From NCBI RefSeq assembly GCF_001263395.1, contig NZ_CP011786.1:496001-560000 (forward strand): a DNA stretch of 64,000 nt. The letters are read 5' to 3'. This stretch comes from Bifidobacterium actinocoloniiforme DSM 22766. GTDB lineage: Bacteria; Actinomycetota; Actinomycetes; Actinomycetales; Bifidobacteriaceae. Position 1 is the first letter of the stretch. Each line of letters starts with the position of its first letter. A program made the position numbers and the translations under genes. Positions 17,632 through 26,950 of the stretch are shown in pieces. The notes beneath the pieces were generated by a model that did no database searches, was not told where the DNA came from, and saw nothing but the letters and a program-made list of their open reading frames with translations.

Positions 17632-19593
17632 TCAGTCCTGCGGTTCAGGCACGACGGCGGAGAGCGAAAGCTCGCGTTGCGCACGTGCCAGAATCATCTT
17701 ACGCAGGGTCTGGGGGGCCACGGCCGTAATATGCCGGGCGTGCGCAATGCAGAAAGCGACGAACCAGGAGTCCGAAGAGACGATCAAGTGAACCTTCTGG
17801 CCCTGGCCGCAGGTTTCGACTGTGGCGCCGGACAGTGATTTGATGTAGGGCAGGTCGGTTGCGTCAGTGATGAAGACCGCTGGCGTGCCGTTGTCGAAGC
17901 TCCACCTGCGCAGTTCGGAGACTGGCACATCCGGGAATTCGACCTTGTGTTTTGGCGTCACCAGCTCCGCGTGCTCGACCCGCGAGAGCCTGAGGACCTG
18001 CCACTGCCGGTCGCGGCCGGTACCCTGCTTGAGCCGGGGACGGGTCTTTCCGGCCTTGCCATCAGCGCTTGGGTAGGCGTCCTTTTCCGCTGTGGTCCCT
18101 TCCGCGGCGTCGCCGATGTCGGTCCAGACCGCAGCGTAATACAGGCCTTCATCGACGAAGATTTTCGCCGGGGCCACTACTTTGCGCCGTATGCGCCCCG
18201 CACCGTCGGTGTACTCCATGTCAAGCAGGGAATCGGTCTTAATGGCTCTTTGGACCAGTGAGAAGCTTGGTGGCTCAGTCTCGTAGCCGGTCAGTGAGAG
18301 CCAGGGGGTCTCCCCCGGTCCCACGTGCTTGCGCAGGCGCTGGTAAAGGGCCTCGGCCTGCTGGCGGGAGCGTTCTGGCAGCAGTGGCGAATGGGCCAGG
18401 TAGTTCAGTGAGGCGGTCAACATGCTCAAATACTGCGGGGAGATGCCAGCCAGACGCTCTAAGCCCAGGGAGTTGGTCGCCGAAACGACGCCTGCCTCGT
18501 CCAACAGGGTCCAGTCAATGTCAAAGAACTGGGATCCCGCCATCTCGCCGTCGTCCGAGACGGTGGTCAGGGTGTTGATATCCTGGTGGATGGTGTTAAT
18601 GGATTTCTTAAGTTCCTCGGGTCCGCTGGCCTTGCCGATGAAGCGCTCGGCTAGCTCTGCCAACGAGAACTCCTCGCCTAAGTGGGCGGAGAGGAAGAGC
18701 ATAAGCCTCAGGCGACGGTCCACTTCGGAGCCGGTCTGGAAAGCGGAGGAGGATTTGCGGGGGCGCGGCTGTCCATCGCCTTCGCCCTCGGCCTCCTCCG
18801 CTGCCTGCTGGAGCCGGCTGATGGCTGGGGTCACCACCGTGGCCGCCGTATCGCCGATGGACTCGTCGGCGAGCTCGAAATTGGTCGCCGCGTGCAGCCT
18901 GCGGCGGAAGGCGTCCACTGCCTCCTGGGGGCTGACGATGGTGGCACCGGGGTGCTCCAGGACGAACATGGCCAAATCATCCGAGTCGGTGTAGGCTACG
19001 TTCAGCTTCTCGCCATCCACATCTATCGTGGCCGCGAACCGCCTGGAGTCGATGACCTTGACCAGCGAGTCCGGGAGATGCTGGGTGCCCAGACCAGGTG
19101 CGATTGAATCCAAGCCTAGGCCAGGAATCGGCACCTGAGGCACGCGGGGTGTGGTCCTCGAGACTGGGCGCGCCGGCTGTGAGGCTTCTTGCGACATGGC
19201 GATTGAGCGGGCCAGGTAGTTGGCCGCAGCCAGGACAGGCAGGTCCTCTTGGTCGAACTGCATGCGGATTCGGGGCTCATCGCCCAGCTGAAGCCGGTAG
19301 GAGGCGAAGTCCTGGCCCTCGGATTTGGACGAGTACTCGGGCTGGCGGGATTCGATGGCGATGCCCATCGCGGCCAGCTTGGCCCGGTCCCTCTGGAACT
19401 GCTTGGCGAAGGCTGCTTTAGCGGCCTGATCGGCCAGCTCCCCGTAGGAGTCGGCATAGGCCTTGACCCGCTGAGCGATCTGCCGGGAAGTGAGCCATTG
19501 GGGGAAAGCGGATGACAATACGGCGAGGACATCTAGCTCGTGCTTGCCCCACTTATCCGAGAATCGCCGTCTGCCGTTCATTCCCTCTGCCAT
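17632..19593 (-). CDS. pafBC: Fused PafB-PafC WYL-domain transcriptional regulator
   Basis: A protein of 653 residues, twice the usual WYL regulator length. The first half starts with a winged helix (HELDVLAVLSSAFPQWLTSRQIAQRV) and has a WYL region. The second half repeats the plan (RRLRLMLFLSAHLGEEFSLAELAERFIG, then DMEYTDGAGRIRRKVVAPAKIFVDEGLYYAAVWT). In Mycobacterium PafB and PafC are separate proteins that together activate DNA-damage genes independently of LexA; fused forms are known in other actinobacteria. The ATG at 19593 has GAGGACTG upstream. A 32-bp perfect palindrome lies 30 bases before the start. Confidence 0.85.
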   Translation of the reverse strand: MAEGMNGRRRFSDKWGKHELDVLAVLSSAFPQWLTSRQIAQRVKAYADSYGELADQAAKAAFAKQFQRDRAKLAAMGIAIESRQPEYSSKSEGQDFASYRLQLGDEPRIRMQFDQEDLPVLAAANYLARSIAMSQEASQPARPVSRTTPRVPQVPIPGLGLDSIAPGLGTQHLPDSLVKVIDSRRFAATIDVDGEKLNVAYTDSDDLAMFVLEHPGATIVSPQEAVDAFRRRLHAATNFELADESIGDTAATVVTPAISRLQQAAEEAEGEGDGQPRPRKSSSAFQTGSEVDRRLRLMLFLSAHLGEEFSLAELAERFIGKASGPEELKKSINTIHQDINTLTTVSDDGEMAGSQFFDIDWTLLDEAGVVSATNSLGLERLAGISPQYLSMLTASLNYLAHSPLLPERSRQQAEALYQRLRKHVGPGETPWLSLTGYETEPPSFSLVQRAIKTDSLLDMEYTDGAGRIRRKVVAPAKIFVDEGLYYAAVWTDIGDAAEGTTAEKDAYPSADGKAGKTRPRLKQGTGRDRQWQVLRLSRVEHAELVTPKHKVEFPDVPVSELRRWSFDNGTPAVFITDATDLPYIKSLSGATVETCGQGQKVHLIVSSDSWFVAFCIAHARHITAVAPQTLRKMILARAQRELSLSAVVPEPQD

Positions 19594-19622
19594 CAGTCCT
19601 CGCGTATCATTAATATGTTGTT

Positions 19623-19654
19623 GAAGGTGTGCGTGCAATTGCACGCACACCTTC
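19623..19654. promoter_or_regulatory. 32-bp perfect palindrome upstream of pafBC
   Basis: The left arm GAAGGTGTGCGTGCAA (19623-19638) is followed at once by its exact reverse complement. It lies 30 bases before the pafBC start and 100 bases after the ugpA stop. A zero-loop palindrome of this length suits a dimeric DNA-binding protein better than an RNA hairpin, and no T run follows on the - strand. It could be an operator for pafBC; a terminator of ugpA is the alternative. Confidence 0.6.
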
Positions 19655-19753
19655 TATCATAGGTTCTTTTACACGCTGTGAAAACCGGAATGTTCAAATC
19701 GGTCTGTCTTTTCGTGTCTAGCTGACCGCGTGTTCATCAGTCGGGCGGAGCGC

Positions 19754-21184
19754 CTAGATCCAGTCGTCCGGTTCCACCCCTTGCGGCCCGATGAACTGCC
19801 CATTGGGCACGTATGAGGGCCGCCCTGGGTCCTCTAACTTCGCGTCCGAGTACAAGGTGACGTCGCGCCCGAAAGTCCAGTCGCCTTGAATGGACACCGA
19901 TTGGGCCGCGGCCAGCGCCGGCACACCGTAGGGGAAACGCTCGTTGAAGTCCGAGATGTTGCGGTAGTAGCGCTGGTCCAGCTGCACATTGGGGAAGATG
20001 TAGTTGCCGTCCTCCATTTCGTAAGAGTCGGTTAAGTGGAAACGGTCCGAACGCATGATGAACAAGTCGCTGGTGGTTTTGACTGGCAGGAAGCGCATAC
20101 GATCGACTTTCACGCAGGTGGCTCCCTCGAAGAGCGAGGCGGCTGCCCCCATCGCGGTCTCCAGCTGGATGACGGCCGGTGTGGACGGATCGGCTGGGTC
20201 CACGGTCTTCTTGTTGATGATGACCGGCAGGGGCAGGATCCCCTGGTGCTCCTCCAGCTTGGCCTTGAGCGCGTCCACCCGCACCCAGATGCTGTTGGTG
20301 TTGAAGTAGGGGTGCTTGCGGATGCTCATGGCCGAAGCCTTGTCCCGTGGGTCGACCTGGGTCATCTCCCTGAGCAGCAGGCGGCCGCTCTTCTTGTCAA
20401 CCACCAGGTGGCCACCCTTCCTGTCGGCTTCCGTGCGCTGGGCCACCTCGACCATGAAGGGCGAACCGGACTGGGCGAAGTGACCGGCCAGGGTGCGGGA
20501 GGGGCGGGCGCCTAGGTTGTCGGAATTGGAGATGAAGAGGTACTCGATGCCCTGGGCCTGAAGGGTGTCAAGCAGGCCGGACTCCCAAATCGTGGAGAAA
20601 AGGTCACCATGCCCCGGCGGGCACCATTCCAACTCCGGGTTGTCCGGGTATGACACAGGCTCGCCGGTCGCCAGGTCTATCTTGGGCTCGCTGTGCTGGA
20701 TGATTTCGATGGGGACCTCGCTTTGCGCGAAGTTCTTGTTGCGGTGCACCACCCGTAGGGTGTCCGCGGAGGTGCGGAAGGAGTTCATCAGCGTCAACGG
20801 CAGTGGCACGTCCAACCGTTTGCGGGCCGTGATGACCTGGCCCAGGATGATGTCGAGGAAACGCATTTGCCGGGCTTTGTGCCGGCGCACGGGCAACAAC
20901 GACTTGGCCTTCTCCAAGCCCATGGAAGTGCCCAGTCCCCCGTTCAGTTTGAGGAAAGCGGCTTTGGAGAATGCCTCCAAAGCGAAGTCCATGTCCATGG
21001 ATTCGCGCACTTGTTTAAAGGTCGGCACGTCTTTGAGCGGAGTCACATCATGCTCGCGGATGCAGTGGTCCACATCCCCGTCGCTCCAGGTCTTATACAT
21101 GTGTTCGAATTGCGCAATAGCCACGTCGCTCATCTGCTTATCGTGCATCTTCGCGCGGCAGTGTTCTAATGCCTTGGAATCCAT
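19754..21184 (-). CDS. ugpA: UTP--glucose-1-phosphate uridylyltransferase
   Basis: Makes UDP-glucose from UTP and glucose-1-phosphate. The 476-residue protein is of the long, eukaryote-like UGPase type, not the short GalU type. FLKLNGGLGTSMGLEKAKSLLPV (near residues 75-97) is the nucleotide-binding loop; EWCPPGHGDLF, YLFISNSDNLGA and NTNSIWV are further blocks, and KTTSDLFIMRSD is near the C-terminus. Such enzymes supply the Leloir pathway and cell-wall glycans in bifidobacteria. It is a single gene ending about 100 bases before the palindrome. Confidence 0.95.
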   Translation of the reverse strand: MDSKALEHCRAKMHDKQMSDVAIAQFEHMYKTWSDGDVDHCIREHDVTPLKDVPTFKQVRESMDMDFALEAFSKAAFLKLNGGLGTSMGLEKAKSLLPVRRHKARQMRFLDIILGQVITARKRLDVPLPLTLMNSFRTSADTLRVVHRNKNFAQSEVPIEIIQHSEPKIDLATGEPVSYPDNPELEWCPPGHGDLFSTIWESGLLDTLQAQGIEYLFISNSDNLGARPSRTLAGHFAQSGSPFMVEVAQRTEADRKGGHLVVDKKSGRLLLREMTQVDPRDKASAMSIRKHPYFNTNSIWVRVDALKAKLEEHQGILPLPVIINKKTVDPADPSTPAVIQLETAMGAAASLFEGATCVKVDRMRFLPVKTTSDLFIMRSDRFHLTDSYEMEDGNYIFPNVQLDQRYYRNISDFNERFPYGVPALAAAQSVSIQGDWTFGRDVTLYSDAKLEDPGRPSYVPNGQFIGPQGVEPDDWI

Positions 21185-21343
21185 CAGTCTCCTCCCTTGC
21201 GTTAGGACCAGTGTAATCGATGGTCATGCGGACGGCCAAAGGCGGTGGATGCAAGTGGGATAAGCTAACTGCCTGACGCGCCGAGCGATTGGCAAGACCT
21301 ACCCTGTGTGCTACAGTTTTTCTTCGGTGCTTGTAGCACTGTT

Positions 21344-21417
<74 letters not shown>

Positions 21418-21426
21418 CGAGATAGC

Positions 21427-21460
21427 AAAATTCCAAGGCTTTCGGGCCTTGGAATTTTTC
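21427..21460 (+). terminator. Rho-independent terminator of tRNA-Pro
   Basis: AAAATTCCAAGGC pairs with GCCTTGGAATTTT across a six-base loop, ending in a T run (GAATTTTTC). This is a classic intrinsic terminator, 10 bases after the tRNA. Confidence 0.92.
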
Positions 21461-21476
21461 GTATGCCACCAATCGG

Positions 21477-22770
21477 GGTCTACGGGAGCTGAACGTGTTG
21501 TTTTAGGGTTTGGGTATGTGCCTGGTTGCGCGTCCATCGGATCCTGCTGTTGGGTGTCTGACGGGTGTGTCGAACTCGTTCCGATTGATGGCGGGACCGT
21601 AGTTGTCGGGCCCGTCCGTCTGCTGTCCGGTCCTTTGTTCCCATGCCGATTGCGGCTGGTGGTGCTTGTCCCTGATCAGGCTGGTGGGGTCGGGGTCGGC
21701 GCCTCTCATGTGGCATCGCCGTTCGCGGGCACGTCCCATGTGCCCCTCGGGCTGGCCGTGGCGGTTGCAGGAGGGTGCGTTTGATCAGGCAGTTGGGGCC
21801 ACCCTCCAGCCGGTTGGCGGCGTTCCACTGGGCACTTTCGGTCGGGCCGGGTTCCAGGAAGGCGAAGCGCCGGCCCTTAAGGGGCAAGCGTTCCAGGCGC
21901 CGGTAGCGTCGCCTCAGCTCCTGGCGGGTTCGTCGCCAAGAGCCGTTTGCGGACTTGGGGTTGGTTCGGGTCGTTCTTGGCCATGGCGCGTTCGTTGATG
22001 GACCTCTTCCGCCGCTCGTGCCAGGCGTTGGGGGCCTCGCCCCACCGGGAGCGGGGTGCATGTCAGATCGGCCCTGGTGCTGCGCTGCGCGTGCACTGGG
22101 CAGCGTTGCATGCGTGTGCCGAGCTAGATGGCCCCGCGGACCTTCTGCGCGCCGCGCAGGCCTTCGGCGATGAGCGCGTCCGGCTGCGGGATGCGGGAGA
22201 AGGGGGCCGTGGGCGCCTCGGTGTTCTCGTAGTGGCAGCATCGCCGGTCGATGGCCTGTCCGCTGGCCCCGTCAGTCGCTATGACCCGGCTTCGGCGGTG
22301 GGCCATGTAGGTGCCGTGGGCCGTGACCGTGTGCTGGGCCATCCCCGTGCGGCTCGATGACGGGGTATGCTCCGGCGCCAGCCGACCTGTTTGCGCCGCG
22401 CCCGGGCCCCCGTGACCCCCGTCTGTTCCTGTGCCCCGCCCGAGGAGGCAGCCGGTCCAGGAACTCCTTCCGGCTGGGCGGACCGCAGACGGTCCGTGGG
22501 CCGTGCGGTGGACGTCAGCGAGCGGGACGGGCACATCCGCCGCGGCGAACCTGACGCCGCGCGCCAGTGCTTGCCCATCGGCCCGCGGTGTATCGGGCAA
22601 TGTCTGGCCCTCTTCGACCTGGTCCTTATGCACCAATTGAACGGGACGCCACGCCCCCCCCGGCACCTCCCCTCCCCATGAAGACCCCGGGTTTATTGAC
22701 GCCATCCGACACGACCACTGCCACAAGCCCAAACTCCCAACATAAACAACACGTTAAGTTCCCATAGGCC
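21477..22770 (-). mobile_element. Decayed IS256-family (IS1249-like, zinc-ribbon variant) insertion sequence
   Basis: About 1.29 kb bounded by inverted ends. The left end reads GGTCTACGGGAGCTGAACGT, and the complement of the right end reads GGCCTATGGGAACTTAACGT; both continue with GTTGTTT. Between them, on the - strand and spread over several frames, lie blocks of an IS256 variant transposase: HTVTAHGTYMAHRRSRVIATDGASG, then PDALIAEGLRGAQK, QRCPVHAQRSTRADLT, FLEPGPTES and ANRLEGGPNCLIKRTLL. No single frame covers the gene, so it is inactive. I see no target duplication at the edges. Confidence 0.75.
21490..22732 (-). pseudogene. Transposase remnant of the IS256-type element
   Basis: The gene would start near 22730 and end near 21490 on the - strand. 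It is broken by several frameshifts: HTVTAHGTYMAH and DALIAEGLRGAQ lie in one frame, QRCPVHAQRSTRADL in a second, and NAANRLEGGPNCLIKRTLLQ in a third. The N-terminal zinc-ribbon cysteines that mark this variant are not clearly readable. It shows decay of long standing. Confidence 0.7.
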
Positions 22771-22809
22771 CTAAGTGCTTAGATTTGTATTTATTCGAGG
22801 AGGAATGTA

Positions 22810-24108
22810 ATGCAGAGAATAAGTAAGAGAGGCTCGTGTGACGGATGCCGTGGTCTGCAGCCTGGCTACAATTGCCGGAATTTAGCCTGTGGACGTACCG
22901 AAGGTGGGGACGCCAAAGACACCGATTCCACTGTTTCCAGTATCGACAGCAAGCCAGCAAAGGGCGTTTTGACGCTTTGGCGATGGGAGCCGAAGGGAAG
23001 AAGCTTCCTGAGCTGGTCAAAGACTCTGAAAAGGAGAACTCCGAACGTTCATGTCAAAGTGACCTCTATACCTTGGGACTCCGCTCACGACAAGTTTCAG
23101 ACAGCCATTGCGGCTGGCAATGGTCCAGATTTGGCCTAGATAATCAACACTTGGATGGCCGATTTCAGCAATGCCCTCTCGACCGTGCCAAGCAACCTCT
23201 CCATGGATGACATGGCATCCGGCCCCGTTGAGGGCGGTAAGGTCGATGGGTAAGCAGCTGGGTGTGCTTTGGTATATCGACACCCATGTCCTCTATACCG
23301 CACTGATCTGGCCCAGCAGGCCGGTTAGGGCCACGCTCCCAAGACCTGGGATGAGCTCAGCGCAATGGGCAAAGACATGAAGAAGCTGGACGGCACGCAC
23401 TTCGGTCTCTACCTGAACCCTGCTGGAACGGACAACTTCATCGCTGATCTTCCATTCGCTTTTTCTGCTGGCACCTCGCTGACCGACGAGTAAGGTAAGA
23501 GGTGGACCTTGAACACCCCGGAGATGCGAAAGGCTATCACCTATACCAGCAATCTCTTCAAGGAAGGTATTGCAGATGTGAATGCCGATACCAGTGCGGG
23601 TACCAACATGGCCGCCTTCGCCTCGGGCAAAACCTCCATGATGATGGAAGGCTTCACTGCCATCGGCCAGGTGGAGCAGGTAGGTGGTCCTGATATGGGG
23701 AACAAGTTCACCACTGCTCCTCTGCCCAAGGGTGAGAAGGAGTCGGTTTCCTATTCGGGAGGCCGCGACATGGTTGTATTCAAGGACTCTAAGAACAAGG
23801 ATGCCGCCTGGAAGATGACCAAGTGGATGAGCAAGCCTGAGACCCAGGCCAAGTGGTACAAGCTTTCCGCCGATCTTCCGACCTCGTCCAAGGCTTGGGA
23901 GGATCCGGAGCTGAAGAATGATGAGAAGCTGACCTCTTTTGCCATCCAAATGAAGAGCATGAAGGCTACCCCGTCCGTCATCACCTGTGCACAGGTCAGT
24001 GCTTCGGTCGATAAAATCATGGAGCAAATCAACAAGGGTGCCTTCAGTGTTGACAATGGTCTGGAACAGTTCCAGTCCGAGGCGGAATCAGCCGGGATGG
24101 GCAACTGA
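22810..24108 (+). pseudogene. Sugar ABC transporter substrate-binding protein, broken
   Basis: A family 1 extracellular solute-binding protein. A strong site (CGAGGAGGAATG) precedes the ATG at 22810. The first 109 codons read to LTLWRWEPKG and FQTAIAAGNGPDLA, then a TAG at 23137 stops translation. Homology resumes (INTWMADFSNALSTVPSNLSM, DELSAMGKDMKKLDGTHFGLY) with two frame changes around 23245-23300 and more stops near 23326 and 23491. An intact last third from 23509 (TPEMRKAITYTSNLFKEGIAD) runs to the stop at 24108. It is certainly non-functional. It heads a dead operon with the two permeases downstream. Confidence 0.85.
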
Positions 24109-24110
24109 AC

Positions 24111-25037
24111 ATGAGTCGTAAGCATCCGTCGAAGGATACGGGGGTGGGCGTTCGTCCTCGCTCCTCCGTCGTAGGCGGACCCTCGTCGCATGGGGTCCGC
24201 CTTGTCCTTCACCCTTGTCTTCGTGGTTTTCATGCTCTTGCCCACTTCTGTCCTCTTTGATGATGTCGTTTACCGATATCACAGCAAGGGACCTCAAGAC
24301 TTCTTTCAATGTCAACTTTGTCGGGCTTCAGCAGCACGCGACGCTGTTCAAGGATTCCCAGTTCTTGCGGCCCCTCGATATCGCCGGCATTTTCGTGGTG
24401 GTCTGGCTGCCCCATAACCATGGCCCTGGCGCTTTGTTTTGCTGTAGCCTTTAATAAGGGCGCCAAGCACTTGAACAGTTTCTTCCGAGCTCTGTATTAT
24501 GCTCTGGTCGCGTCCAGTGTGGTGGCTGTTTCAGTGGTTTGGCGATATATCCTGCAACGCAGTGGACTGCTCAACGACGCCCTGGCCCTGGTCGGGATTC
24601 AGGGCCCGGATTGTTTGCATGACATCCGTTTCTCTCTGCCAGCTCTGATTGTCATGACCACATGACGCAACATGGGTACCCTGATGATCATCTTCCTTGC
24701 CGTACTCCAGGCCGTTCCTGAGGATGTCAAGGAGGCGGCGGCCATAGATGGCGCATCCAAGACGAGGACATTCTGGAGCATCACCATGCCCCTCCTGAGG
24801 CCGACTCTGCTCTTGGGGGCCGTGCTCCTGTTAGTGACCTACCTGCAGTTCTTCGAGGAATTTTTCGTCATGACCCAGGGTGGGCCCCTGAACTCGGCAC
24901 TGTCCGCTTCCTACTATGTCTACCCGCAGTTCAGCTTCGGGCAGTGCGGCTTGTCATCAGCGGCCAGTTACATCCTCTTCATCATCATCGCCTTGGTCAG
25001 CGCCCTGCAGTTCCGGGTGCTCCGCACGCAGGAATGA
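24111..25037 (+). pseudogene. Sugar ABC transporter permease (MalF type), broken
   Basis: The ATG at 24111 follows the binding-protein stop by 2 bases. Membrane segments are recognisable but jump frames: FTLVFVVFMLLPTSVLFDD in one, KTSFNVNFVGLQQHATLFKDSQFLRPL in a second, and AVAFNKGAKHLNSFFRALYYALVASSVVAVSV in a third. A TGA at 24663 interrupts it. The last part, with EDVKEAAAIDGASKTRTFWSITMPLLRPT (the EAA loop that contacts the ATPase), is intact to 25037. At least three lesions. Confidence 0.85.
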
Positions 25038-25044
25038 GGCAATC

Positions 25045-25921
25045 ATGACTTCTGCATATTCCGGTTCTGCTCAAGCGGGCCGGACCAAGCCCTCCCTATG
25101 GAAGAGGTTTATGAGGGGACGCAGTCTTACCTATACGGTTCTGGCCGTGGTCGGTTTGGCCTGGATATTCGCCGTCATATGGATGGCCTTGGGTTCGATT
25201 AAGGGCTAGGGGGAGATCCTCTCTACCCCTCCTACTTTCTGGCCGGAGAACTCGACGGTGGAGAACTATGCCAAGTGGTTCGGACAGCTCAACTTTGTGA
25301 CCTACTTTGTCAACAGCATGATTGTAGCGGTGATTACGGTCCTGGGGAGCGTGGTCTTCTGCTTCATGGTCGGATATGCGCTGGCAAAGATGGATTTCGC
25401 GGGCAAACGCATTCCCTTCGGTGCCGTCGTGATCACCCTCATGGTGCCCAGTGTCTTGACTTGTGTACCGCTCTTTGTCATTGTGTCCGACATGGGGTTG
25501 CCCAATACCTATTGGGCCCTGATCCTGCCTTTCCTGACCCAGCCCATTGGTGTATTCCTGGTGAGACAGTTCATGATGGGGATTCCGGATGCCCTTCTAG
25601 AAGCGGCCCGGGTGGATGGTGCTGGTGAGCTAAGGATCTTCTGGTCCATGGTCCTTCTCCGGTGCGAGCTGCCTTTTGCAACCCTGAGTATTTTGACCTT
25701 CCTATCCTCTTGGAACAACTTCCTGTGGCTATTGGTCGCTATGCAGACCAACGATCGTTATACCTTGCCGGTGGCGCTTTCCTTGTACTCGACAGGGCAA
25801 AACGCCACCAATTATGGAGTCTTGTTGGCGGGCGCGGTTTGGTCATTACGCCGATTCTGCTGCTCTTTGTAGCCCTGCAGCGCTACTTCATCCAAGGTGT
25901 AGCTATGACCGGCATCAAGTA
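25045..25921 (+). pseudogene. Sugar ABC transporter permease (MalG type), broken
   Basis: It starts MTSAYSGSAQAGRTKPSLWK at 25045. A TAG at 25207 stops it after the first membrane segment, in the middle of SIKG-GEILSTPPTFWPENS. The frame then continues cleanly through YFVNSMIVAVITVLG and the EAA loop DALLEAARVDGAGELRIFWSM to about 25840. There a frameshift moves the end (LFVALQRYFIQGVAMTGIK) into another frame, with the stop at 25919-25921. Two lesions; it is the least decayed gene of this dead operon. Confidence 0.85.
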
Positions 25922-25924
25922 ATT

Positions 25925-26345
25925 CCAGCTTTCCATGCCCAGGCTTGCCTCTGGACAATCATTGGACCAGAGAGGCCCCTGCCCATCGTCGACGGTGTAG
26001 AGCGTATCCTGACCGGCTGCGAGTTTTACCCCCAATCCGTGGAACACGCAGTCCACCATACTTGGGATGTGGCTGACCACGTTCCGGTAGTGGCTACCGG
26101 AAACAGGATTGCCATCGGTGACGACTCTCGGCGCATCGAATATGCATACTATGCCTTGGCTGGGCTCCATAAGGCCATGGACGATGGGATAGACATGCGG
26201 GGCTATCTGCATTGGTCTTTGCTCGACAACTACGAATAGAGCTCGGTTAAACCCACCTCTGGTTTGGCTTCAAGCGATCCTGACACCTTCGAGAGGATTC
26301 CCAAGCCTTCAATGAAGTGGTTGGGCAGAGTTGCGCAAACTGGTG
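25925..26345 (+). pseudogene. GH1 beta-glucosidase, C-terminal remnant
   Basis: Only about the last 120-140 residues of a family 1 glycoside hydrolase remain. VEHAVHHTWDVADHVPVVATGNRIAIGDDSRR corresponds to the strand that normally reads VTENG (nucleophile Glu); here it reads ATGN, so the catalytic residue is lost. MDDGIDMRGYLHWSLLDNYE is followed by TAG where GH1 enzymes have Trp, then homology continues (KPTSGLASSDPDTFERIPKPSMKWLGR). The catalytic domain upstream is absent. It ended the dead transporter operon, pointing to a former beta-glucoside use. Confidence 0.82.
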
Positions 26346-26624
26346 CGCTGAGCCATCCTTGAGTCGTCCACCATCAGGGAAGTAAGTTATATGTGGATTG
26401 CCTGTTTGTTGATGGGTTGGTTGCTTTTGGATTGTCAATATCTCCAAGCTGTGGTTCCTGCCAGGAAGTGCATCGAGTTTGACCTGTCTCGATCATTGTT
26501 CGGGTCCAGATTTTCCGTAGGGGCGTGAATCCGAATTGATTGCTCATGCTGTCATCAATTCGGGTTCTGCTTTTAATCTGTGGACTGGTTCAGGTAAACG
26601 GTATGTTTGTTCCCCCCCCCCACT

Positions 26625-26665
26625 GGACTGTAGCGACACACCAAGCTGGACGCCAGCGTCAAATG
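26625..26665 (+). repeat. 41-base direct repeat, copy 1
   Basis: Begins GGACTGTAGCGACACACCAA and ends AAATG. It matches 33886-33926 with about seven differences. The two copies flank the intact LacI-ABC-GH31 block. Confidence 0.7.
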
Positions 26666-26881
26666 GTGTGGCTAATGAGGAGGACCGTCACGTCCAGGCT
26701 GTGGAACGGTTGACCAAGTATGTCATGTCCTGAAATTAGGTTTCGGGGTCAGGGGGGCATCGCCCATACCCGAGCGCGTGGCAATATCGAATACCTGCTC
26801 CGACTATCGGATACGACTGAAGCCTGCCCCTTCCCTATTCGTATTGACGGGATGGCCTGTTTCGTATCGTTTCGGAGCGAT

Positions 26882-26898
26882 TCCGCCTAAGCGGCGGA
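26882..26898. promoter_or_regulatory. Inverted repeat upstream of the LacI gene, possible operator
   Basis: TCCGCC and GGCGGA are separated by five bases (TAAGC), about 52 bases before the LacI start. LacI regulators often bind G/C-centred dyads near their own gene, so this may be an autoregulatory site. No identical copy is seen before the binding-protein gene, which weakens the call. Confidence 0.4.
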
Positions 26899-26950
26899 TA
26901 AGCAATGATATATTTGGTCATGCTCACTTCCCCTTTCCCCAGGAGGTCTC

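Larger units (their letters stand above)
26346..26950. other. Non-coding stretch before the LacI gene
   Basis: A 605-base A/T-richer region with no credible gene. It holds a run of ten C at 26612-26621, followed at 26625 by a copy of a 41-base repeat also found after the alpha-xylosidase gene, and near its end an inverted repeat at 26882-26898. Confidence 0.6.

Noticed and set aside
26612-26621. Run of ten C as a phase-variation tract
   Set aside because: It lies in a non-coding region with no gene start nearby; it may affect spacing in a promoter, but nothing supports this.
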